Position numbers and translations under genes: made by a program. 15,979 bases of DNA. Source: an uncultured Bacteroidales bacterium. GTDB taxonomy: Bacteria > Bacteroidota > Bacteroidia > Bacteroidales > F082. Shown piece after piece: positions 5,823-12,409 of the stretch; the stretch's first letter is position 1, and each line of letters starts with the position of its first letter. The stretch lies in assembly GCA_937896895.1 (NCBI GenBank), contig CALBNV010000042.1, forward strand, positions 1 to 15,979, given 5' to 3'. The notes under the pieces are model-generated. The model was not told where the DNA came from, ran no database searches, and saw only the letters and a program-made list of their open reading frames with translations.

Positions 5823-8657
5823 ATGGGTGAAACGACAATATCTTATATAAAGCTGTCAATAGCGACGCTGCTTCCGGTAGCGGCGGCGATAATAGTATAT
5901 CTTATCCGGGGCAGGACGAAGATGAAAAATCTTCCGTATTCGGTCAAGCAGGCGCTGATCGGCATTTTGTTCGGAGGGCTTGCGATACTCGGCACCGAGT
6001 GGGGAATACCGATGAACGGCGCGCAGGTCAACTGCCGCGACGGAGCGGTGCTGGTTGCCGGACTTATGTTCGGCGGACCTGCCGGCATCATCGCCGGAGT
6101 CATCGGCGGAGTCGAAAGATACATAGCGGTGTATTGGGGCGTCGGCACGTTTACTCAGATAGCCTGCTCGGTCTCGACCGTGATCGCGGGACTGTATAGC
6201 GCGGCTCTGCGCCGTTGGATGTTCGAAGACAAAAAGCCGGGCTGGGCGCTCTCGCTTGCGATCGGTATCGTCATGGAGACATTCCATCTCACGATGGTCT
6301 TCATCACGAATATGGCACAGCCCGAAAAAGCCATGGAGGTAGTCAAGGCTTGCACCTTCCCGATGATAATAGCAAACGGCGTGTCGGTCATGCTTGCCGC
6401 GGTCGCGCTTACGATAATCGCAAAGGAACCCTTATTCGTCGATCGCAAGAACGGCGTGCATATATCCCAGACAATCCAGCGCTGGCTGCTCCTGACAGTC
6501 GTCGTTGCTTTCGCCGCGACCTCCTTCTTCGTATTCAGATTACAGGATGAGATCGCCACGTCGCAGACCGATTCGCTTCTCTCGCTCGCGATAGAGGACG
6601 TTGCGGACGACATAACGAAGGCGTCGGATGAAAACCTGCTCGCGATAGCGAGGAAGGTCGCTTACGAAACGCGCAGCAACGACCTGAATACACTTCTTAA
6701 AAAATACAGTCTTTCGGAAATAAGCGTCATAAACAGCGAGGGCAGGATCATAGCGTCGTCAGACGAGAGCTACGTCCGCAATAATTACAACTTGTGGGAG
6801 CTTGGAGATCAGTCGAGAGAGTTTATGACCAACATAGAGAAAAACGGCGAATACGTCCAGGGCTACGGTCCGATCTCGGCGGACGCGAGCATTTTCCGCA
6901 AATACGCGGGAGTGTCGTATAGCTCGGGATACATTCAGGTCGGATACGATGCCGAGCGCTTTCAGCAGGACATAGGAGAGCAGGTCAAGGGCATCACTCA
7001 GAACCGCCACGTCGGAAACACGGGTTATATAATCATACTCGACGAAAATTTAGGCGTTCAGAGCGCCCCGAAGAATTTTGCCGACGTCGATTTCAAAAAA
7101 GCGCTTGACGGCAGGATGGAAGAGGAAGGCGCGGTATTCGAGAGCGCCGATCCCGACGGGAATCCCACGTTTTCAAAATACACTGTAAGAGAAGGTTATT
7201 ATATAATCTCGGTGCTTCCGAAGAAGGAAGCGCTGCAGATGCGCAATATAGCTCTTTACGTCAACACGTTTATGGAAATACTCGTATTTGCCATACTCTT
7301 TGCGCTCATTTACCTTCTTATTAAGAGAGTGGTCGTCAACGGACTCAAAAACGTCAACGGCTCGCTTTCCAAGATCACGGGAGGAGATCTCAACGAAACG
7401 GTCAACGTCCGTTCGACCGTCGAATTCGCCTCTCTTTCAGACGATATAAACCACACGGTCGATACTCTGAAGCATTATATCGACGAAGCCTCGGCGCGAA
7501 TAGACAAGGAGCTTGAATTCGCAAAGGACATTCAGTCATCGGCTCTGCCGAGCGTGTTCCCGGCGTTCCCGAAGCGCAAGGATTTCGATATATACGCAAG
7601 CATGGATCCCGCAAAGGAAGTCGGAGGAGATTTCTACGATTTCTATATGACCGGCACCGACACGCTCAACTTCCTTATTGCCGACGTTTCGGGCAAAGGA
7701 ATACCGGCGGCGATGTTCATGATGAGAGCAAAGACGGAATTGAAGAGCTTAACCGAAGCCGGAATGGCGCTCAGTGACGTGTTCACGAACGGCAACCGTG
7801 AGCTTTGCGAGGGCAACGACGCCGGAATGTTCGTCACCGCATGGCAGGGAAGCGTCGATCTGAAGACGGGAAAAGTCACCTTTGCCAACGCCGGACACAA
7901 TCCTCCGCTCGTAAAGCGCGGAAACGGCAGATTCGAGTATCTGCGCTCGAAGGTCGGATTCGTCCTTGCCGGAATGGACGGCGTTATGTATAAAGCTCAG
8001 GAGGTGCAGCTCGAACCCGGCGATATAATCTACCTCTACACCGACGGTGTCACCGAGGCAACGAACGCATCCGAGGAGCTTTACGGAGAAGAGCGGCTTC
8101 TCGCCGCGATCAATTCAAAGGAGTTTGCCGATATGAACGAGCTTTGCAAATTCGTAAAGGCGGACGCCGACGCTTTCGTGGGCGACGCTCCGCAGTTTGA
8201 CGATATGACGATGGTGGCGCTCAAATACATAGGAACCCCCAAGGCTCCCGAAATATCCTTCGAGCACGCACAGCTCGACGATATTAACGCCGTCACCGAG
8301 TTCGTTGAGACCGAGCTTGGCGCGATCGGCTGTCCGATGAAGACGGTCATACAGTTCAACGTCGCGGTGGACGAAATATTCTCTAATATCGTCCGCTACG
8401 GATATAAAGGCACGAGCGGTCCGATCAGCGTGAAGCTGGAGATAAAAGACGATCCGAAGATGGTATATCTGCACTTCACCGACAGCGGAATACCGTATAA
8501 TCCGCTCAAAAAAGAAGATCCCGACGTCACTCTGTCGGCAGAGGAGCGTCAGATAGGCGGACTCGGCATATTTATGGTCAAGAAGACGATGGACGACATA
8601 AAGTATATGTACGAGAACGAGCAGAACATCCTCGTGATCGGCAAGAAGATCGGATAA
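5823..8657 (+). CDS. Membrane sensor with SpoIIE-type phosphatase and RsbW-like HATPase
   Basis: About 944 residues from ATG 5823; a GTG at 5814 would add three and neither has a strong ribosome binding site. Domains, numbered from 5814: residues 10-200 form a 5TMR-LYT type receptor with the hallmark NCRDGAVLVAGLMFGGP (about 72-88); a TM helix near 224-243; an extracytoplasmic Cache-like sensor (about 245-465); a TM helix (about 480-506); HAMP plus coiled coil (507-590); a PP2C/SpoIIE phosphatase with VGGDFYDF (603), ADVSGKGIPAAMF, GHNPP (695), YTDGVTEA (742) and FDDMT (795); and a GHKL ATPase with the N box DEIFSNIVRYGY (851), DSGIPYNP and GGLGIFMVKK (915). By family knowledge, the phosphatase dephosphorylates STAS antagonists and the HATPase binds or phosphorylates them, so one chain carries both opposing activities. 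First gene of a four-gene operon. The input signal is unknown. Confidence 0.92.
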   Translation: MGETTISYIKLSIATLLPVAAAIIVYLIRGRTKMKNLPYSVKQALIGILFGGLAILGTEWGIPMNGAQVNCRDGAVLVAGLMFGGPAGIIAGVIGGVERYIAVYWGVGTFTQIACSVSTVIAGLYSAALRRWMFEDKKPGWALSLAIGIVMETFHLTMVFITNMAQPEKAMEVVKACTFPMIIANGVSVMLAAVALTIIAKEPLFVDRKNGVHISQTIQRWLLLTVVVAFAATSFFVFRLQDEIATSQTDSLLSLAIEDVADDITKASDENLLAIARKVAYETRSNDLNTLLKKYSLSEISVINSEGRIIASSDESYVRNNYNLWELGDQSREFMTNIEKNGEYVQGYGPISADASIFRKYAGVSYSSGYIQVGYDAERFQQDIGEQVKGITQNRHVGNTGYIIILDENLGVQSAPKNFADVDFKKALDGRMEEEGAVFESADPDGNPTFSKYTVREGYYIISVLPKKEALQMRNIALYVNTFMEILVFAILFALIYLLIKRVVVNGLKNVNGSLSKITGGDLNETVNVRSTVEFASLSDDINHTVDTLKHYIDEASARIDKELEFAKDIQSSALPSVFPAFPKRKDFDIYASMDPAKEVGGDFYDFYMTGTDTLNFLIADVSGKGIPAAMFMMRAKTELKSLTEAGMALSDVFTNGNRELCEGNDAGMFVTAWQGSVDLKTGKVTFANAGHNPPLVKRGNGRFEYLRSKVGFVLAGMDGVMYKAQEVQLEPGDIIYLYTDGVTEATNASEELYGEERLLAAINSKEFADMNELCKFVKADADAFVGDAPQFDDMTMVALKYIGTPKAPEISFEHAQLDDINAVTEFVETELGAIGCPMKTVIQFNVAVDEIFSNIVRYGYKGTSGPISVKLEIKDDPKMVYLHFTDSGIPYNPLKKEDPDVTLSAEERQIGGLGIFMVKKTMDDIKYMYENEQNILVIGKKIG

Positions 8658-8694
8658 AAAGCACAAATTGAAAAGAAAAAGGAAAATGACGTAA

Positions 8695-9306
8695 ATGAAC
8701 ATACTTGAAGAAGCGATCGTATTCGCGACGAAGGCTCACGAGGGGCAGATGAGAAAGATGGCGAAAACGCCATACATACTGCATCCCGTCGAGGTCGCGG
8801 CGATAATCGCAACGATGACCGACGATCTTGAAACGATGGCGGCGGGAGTGCTTCACGATACGATCGAGGACTGCGACGTCGATCCGCGCGAAATAAAGGA
8901 AAAGTTCGGCGCAAGAGTTTCGGCGCTCGTCCAGAGCGAGACCGAAGACCGACAATCGAACCGTCCGGCAGCCGAAACCTGGATCGCGCGCAAGGAAGAA
9001 TCGCTTCTTATGTTAAAACATTCGAAGGATAAAGCAGTCAAGATCATGTGGCTCGGCGACAAGCTTTCAAATATCCGCTCGTTCTACCGCGCATACCAAA
9101 AGGACGGAAATAAGATCTGGGAAGGGCTTCACCAGAAGGATCCCAAAATGCAGGAATGGTATTACCGCACGATCGCGCAGTATTTATACGACGATCTTGG
9201 CGATACCGAAGCGTATAAAGAATACGTCCGGCTCGTTGACGGCGTTTTCGGAGAAGAGCAAAAACCAAATGACAAAGTAAAGAAAGGCAGGAGAATAAGG
9301 AAATGA
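8695..9306 (+). CDS. HD-domain hydrolase of the RelA/SpoT (MESH1-like) type
   Basis: 203 residues, ATG with AAAAGGAAA upstream, 37 nt after the sensor gene. The fold of (p)ppGpp hydrolases is visible: ATKAHEGQMRK at the N-terminus, YILHPVEVA with His30, GVLHDTIEDC with His54-Asp55 and Glu58-Asp59, and LGDKLSNIRS with Asp122. These are the expected metal ligands and the catalytic Glu-Asp pair. No synthetase or TGS/ACT domain is present, so it is a small stand-alone hydrolase. The substrate could be (p)ppGpp or another pyrophosphorylated nucleotide; sequence alone cannot decide. Its stop overlaps the next start by 4 nt (ATGA), so it is translationally coupled to the STAS-kinase gene, suggesting a shared stress-signalling role. 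The basic C-terminus (KKGRRIRK) has no known role. Confidence 0.88.
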   Translation: MNILEEAIVFATKAHEGQMRKMAKTPYILHPVEVAAIIATMTDDLETMAAGVLHDTIEDCDVDPREIKEKFGARVSALVQSETEDRQSNRPAAETWIARKEESLLMLKHSKDKAVKIMWLGDKLSNIRSFYRAYQKDGNKIWEGLHQKDPKMQEWYYRTIAQYLYDDLGDTEAYKEYVRLVDGVFGEEQKPNDKVKKGRRIRK

Positions 9307-10484
9307 GCAGCATCACATCAAAAGTTGAAAACGGGATTCTTACAATTTTTGCATCGGGAAGAATAGATTCGACCAATGCCCCCGCGGTCGAAGCGCAGAT
9401 AGAAGAACAGCGCTCGGCTAATCCTCATACGGGCATAGTGCTCGATATAGACGCACTTGAGTATATCTCTTCGGCGGGACTGAGAGTCATTCTGCGCCTG
9501 CGCAAGTCAGAGCCGTCTCTCAAGGTCGAGAACGCGTCGAGCGACGTTTTTGAGGTTTTCGAGATCACCGGCTTTTCCGAGATGATCCCGATCACGAAGG
9601 CGTACAGAAAAATAAGCGTCGAGGGCTGCGAGGTCATAGGTCAGGGCGCAAACGGCAAGGTTTACCGCATCGATCCCGATACGATCGTCAAGGTTTATAT
9701 GAATTCCGACGCTCTGCCCGACATCCACCGCGAGCGCGAGCTTGCGCGCCGCGCGTTCGTGCTCGGCATCCCGACGGCGATCCCCTACGACGTCGTGCGC
9801 GTCGGCGAGACCTACGGCTCGGTGTTCGAGCTGCTCAACGCTCAGTCGTTCGCCAAGATCATCGCCAAGGAGCCGGAACGCCTTGACGAGATCGTCGCGC
9901 TTTACGTCGATCTTATGAAAAAGATACATTCCACGCTTGTTAAGCCCGAAGATATGCCCGATATGCGCGAGGTCGCGATTGATTGGGCGAAGTTCATGCT
10001 CGATTATCTCCCCGCGGACAAGGGACAAAAGCTCGTTTCGATGGTCGAAGCGGTGCCGGTCGATTACCACATGATGCACGGCGATTATCACCTCAAAAAC
10101 GTGATGATGCAGAACGGCGAAGTGCTTCTTATAGATATGGACACGCTCTGCCACGGTCATCCCGTGTTCGAGCTTGCGAGCGTATTCAACGCCTACATCG
10201 GCTATTGCGAGATAGACCACTCCGTTTCGCAGAGCTTTATGGGCATCCCGCACGAAACGGCGGTCAAGGTATGGGAAAAAACGCTTGCCCTCTACCTCGG
10301 CACCGACGACGAAGCGCGCATAAACGAAGTCGCAGACAAAGCGATGATCGTCGGATACACCCGCATCATCCGCCGCGCCATCCGCCGCCATGCGCTCGAT
10401 ACCGAGGGAGGAAAGGCGCAGATCGAATTCTACAAGGAACGCCTTATCTCTCTTCTCGATCGCAACGACACTCTTTTGTATTGA
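9303..10484 (+). CDS. STAS antagonist domain fused to an APH/choline-kinase-like domain
   Basis: 393 residues, starting in the ATGA overlap with the HD gene. Residues 1-105 are an anti-sigma-factor-antagonist STAS domain with ALEYISSAGLRVIL; Ser56 (or Ser57) aligns with the phosphorylated serine of SpoIIAA/RsbV. Residues 109-393 look like an aminoglycoside phosphotransferase/choline kinase fold: glycine-rich IGQGANGKVY (112-121), Lys130 in IVKVY as the ATP lysine, the catalytic loop HGDYHLKNVM (259-268) with Asp261, and IDMDT with Asp278/Asp280 as metal ligands. All key residues are present, so it is probably an active small-molecule or protein kinase. The substrate is unknown. The link to a phospho-switch domain suggests the kinase reads or writes the state of the partner-switching circuit (inference). 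Confidence 0.88.
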   Translation: MSSITSKVENGILTIFASGRIDSTNAPAVEAQIEEQRSANPHTGIVLDIDALEYISSAGLRVILRLRKSEPSLKVENASSDVFEVFEITGFSEMIPITKAYRKISVEGCEVIGQGANGKVYRIDPDTIVKVYMNSDALPDIHRERELARRAFVLGIPTAIPYDVVRVGETYGSVFELLNAQSFAKIIAKEPERLDEIVALYVDLMKKIHSTLVKPEDMPDMREVAIDWAKFMLDYLPADKGQKLVSMVEAVPVDYHMMHGDYHLKNVMMQNGEVLLIDMDTLCHGHPVFELASVFNAYIGYCEIDHSVSQSFMGIPHETAVKVWEKTLALYLGTDDEARINEVADKAMIVGYTRIIRRAIRRHALDTEGGKAQIEFYKERLISLLDRNDTLLY

Positions 10485-10534
10485 TAAAAATAAAAATAAA
10501 AAATAAAAAAATATAAATTCTAAGGAGAAAAAAG

Positions 10535-10831
10535 ATGGAAATAATCAAAACCGCCGATGCATCCAAACTCACTCTTGCACTCACCGGACGCCTTGATACT
10601 ACCACGGCGCCGTCGCTCGAAGCCGAGCTTGCCGTCTCTCTTGACGGCGTAACAGAACTTGTATTCGATTTTGAAAAGCTCGAATACATCTCTTCCGCAG
10701 GACTGCGCGTCCTGCTCTCTGCGCAGAAAAAGATGAACGCCTGCGGAAAAATGACGATCAAGAACGTCTGCGACGACATAAACGAAGTGTTCGAGATCAC
10801 GGGATTTTCGGATATACTCACAATTGAATGA
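10535..10831 (+). CDS. STAS-domain anti-sigma factor antagonist (RsbV/SpoIIAA-like)
   Basis: 98 residues, ATG with a strong AAGGAG 8 bp upstream. A single STAS domain over its full length, typical size for RsbV/SpoIIAA. LEYISSAGLRVLL carries the switch serine (Ser53, possibly Ser54), and the C-terminus NEVFEITGFSDI resembles that of the fused STAS domain in the previous gene (VFEVFEITGFSEM), suggesting duplication. In the known mechanism the dephospho form binds the HATPase and releases the bound regulator, and SpoIIE-type phosphatases reset it. The sensor at 5823 carries both partner activities, so this protein is its likely substrate. The 50-nt gap from the STAS-kinase gene is A/T-rich without a clear promoter; last gene of the operon. 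Confidence 0.93.
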   Translation: MEIIKTADASKLTLALTGRLDTTTAPSLEAELAVSLDGVTELVFDFEKLEYISSAGLRVLLSAQKKMNACGKMTIKNVCDDINEVFEITGFSDILTIE

Positions 10832-10876
10832 CTTCATCACGGGGCTGTTAAAAAAGGAAACTTTCATAAGCATAAG

Positions 10877-10914
10877 CACCTCGGAAGTTTCATCGCTTCC
10901 GAGGTGTTGTTTTG
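10877..10914 (+). terminator. Rho-independent terminator of the signalling operon
   Basis: CACCTCGGAAG (10877-10887) pairs perfectly over 11 bp with CTTCCGAGGTG (10896-10906) around the loop TTTCATCG, followed by TTGTTTTG. It is nearly the same hairpin as at 3027-3060. Confidence 0.85.
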
Positions 10915-10963
10915 TTTACAGAAATTTTGAAATGAGATAACACGATATAACACTTGCAATCAT

Positions 10964-11227
10964 TTGAGAGGTAAAAGCAAGCTCAAATAGAAACTATATC
11001 ACCACCCTGAAATCGCGGCTCCTGCTAACAGTCTGCTAACAAGAGCTATTAACATTCCCGATATTATCACAAAGGATCAACTTTATCAAATCTGTCACAT
11101 CAGCAAATCAACGGCTCTTTATCTTTTGCGGAGCGGTAAAATCCCCTGCGAGTACACGGGTAAGCAGACACGGTGCTACAAAATCAAGAAAGAGGATGTT
11201 ATTGCATATCTGAAAGACTGTCCTTAA
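10964..11227 (+). pseudogene. Decayed excisionase-like helix-turn-helix gene
   Basis: The frame ending at TAA 11225-11227 gives PDIITKDQLYQICHISKS, then TALYLLRSGKIPCEYTG, then TRCYKIKKEDVIAYLKDCP. This is a MerR/excisionase-type HTH as in small DNA-binding proteins carried next to tyrosine integrases of integrative elements. No ATG or GTG lies in frame: a TTG at 10964 gives eight codons, then TAG at 10988-10990 interrupts the frame before the homologous part. About 78 sense codons follow the TAG. No integrase or att site is visible nearby, so it is probably the relic of a lost mobile element. Expression from a non-canonical start cannot be excluded. Confidence 0.6.
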
Positions 11228-11320
11228 GAATAAGTCGTTTTTTGCATATATTTTTTTGATTTCAAATTGCATTTGAAGAAATCGCGTAATTAACAGCCAA
11301 ATGTTCTGCGGAGTCGCTTC

Positions 11321-12409
11321 TTATAAGGAACAAGAGACCTTTAAATCAAAATCTTCATCCCTGATTTCCGAAACTAAAGCGTTGCTGTCATACTGCAAAA
11401 GCGTATCGGCAAGATCATGCTTCATCGCGTCTTTCTTCTGTTCATTGGTGCTCACGTATAGCAAAATCTTGATTATATTCTCGTCTTCTCCATATTCCGT
11501 AATAATATTGCACAAGATGTTATCTTCCATATACTTCGGAATAAACTCCATGGCAAACCATGACAAAATCGATTGTGCCGGTCTGATACGTTCGGGCGAT
11601 ATGAAGTTGTTGGAAACAAAATCGTTAAGCATACGCAAATATTCCGTATAGTCAAAATCAGACACACGGAACTTGTATTTGAACACCTTGAGATGGTTGA
11701 TAAACGCTTTGGTACGTTCTCTTTGCGGATTATCAAAGACTTGCTCCGGCGTTCCGTCCTCATATATTCCGCCCTTGTCAAGAAAGAAAACACGGTTGCT
11801 GATTGCCCTGGCAAGTCTCATCTCGTGCGTGACAATCATCATCGTTTTGCCGGTTTTCGCAAGATTTTTGATAACGGTTTCGACTTCGCGTACCATCGTC
11901 GGGTCAAGTGCCGAGGTTGGTTCGTCGAGCAATATCACTTCCGGGTCAATGGCCAGCGTACGGGCAATAGAAGCGCGCTGCTTCTGCCCGCCCGAAAGTT
12001 GATCCGGATAACTGAGCAGCTTGTCTGCCAGGCCGACCTTTGTAAGTTCCGCCACGGCAATATCATACGCCTGCTGACGGGAAAGATGTTTAATGTCCGT
12101 GAGGGCGAGCATTACGTTTTCAACGATTGTGAGGTGCTCAAACAGATTATAAGATTGAAACACCATACCGATTTTCTGTCTGATTTTGCTCAAATCACAT
12201 CTTTCGTCCGTGATATTCTCACCGTCGACGAGGATCTCGCCCGACGTTGGAGGATCAATCATATTGATGCAGCGGATCAATGTTGATTTGCCGCATCCGG
12301 ACGGACCGATGATGGCAATTACGTCGCCGTCGTTGATGACAGCGTTCACGTCTTCCAAAGGAGTAGATTCAGTATATGCTTTTTTAAGATGCTTGATTTC
12401 AATCTTCAT
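11321..12409 (-). CDS. Amino acid ABC transporter ATPase (GlnQ/HisP type) with an extra C-terminal domain
   Basis: 362 residues, against about 240 for a usual GlnQ. Residues 1-240 are a complete ABC ATPase: Walker A GPSGCGKST (35-43), Q-loop Gln85, signature LSGGQKQR (138-145), Walker B VILLDEPTSALD (158-169) and H-loop His195. It powers uptake by the fused permease encoded upstream; the ATG overlaps that gene's stop by 4 nt (ATGA), so the two are coupled. Residues 241-362 are an added domain. It contains SILSWFAMEFIPKYMEDN, reminiscent of a degenerate GHKL N box, followed by strand-like IIKILLYVS and a short C-terminal strand; glycine-rich ATP-lid motifs are missing. I suspect a non-catalytic GHKL-like regulatory domain, with low confidence. 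Peripheral inner-face membrane protein. Confidence 0.92.
   Translation of the reverse strand: MKIEIKHLKKAYTESTPLEDVNAVINDGDVIAIIGPSGCGKSTLIRCINMIDPPTSGEILVDGENITDERCDLSKIRQKIGMVFQSYNLFEHLTIVENVMLALTDIKHLSRQQAYDIAVAELTKVGLADKLLSYPDQLSGGQKQRASIARTLAIDPEVILLDEPTSALDPTMVREVETVIKNLAKTGKTMMIVTHEMRLARAISNRVFFLDKGGIYEDGTPEQVFDNPQRERTKAFINHLKVFKYKFRVSDFDYTEYLRMLNDFVSNNFISPERIRPAQSILSWFAMEFIPKYMEDNILCNIITEYGEDENIIKILLYVSTNEQKKDAMKHDLADTLLQYDSNALVSEIRDEDFDLKVSCSL

Noticed and set aside
9507..10391. 294-codon open frame on the minus strand
   Set aside because: Antisense to the STAS-kinase gene whose motifs are complete; rich in Val, Asp, Arg and His as expected for a reverse-frame artefact in G+C-rich DNA.
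10988..10990. In-frame TAG as a recoded stop in the HTH frame
   Set aside because: No recoding signal or suppressor evidence; every other gene uses stops normally, so decay is the simpler explanation.
11237..11290. Hairpin TTCAAAT/ATTTGAA considered as the terminator of the ABC operon
   Set aside because: In the minus-strand transcript the stem is followed by A residues, not U; in the plus strand no T run follows. No convincing terminator was found for that operon.
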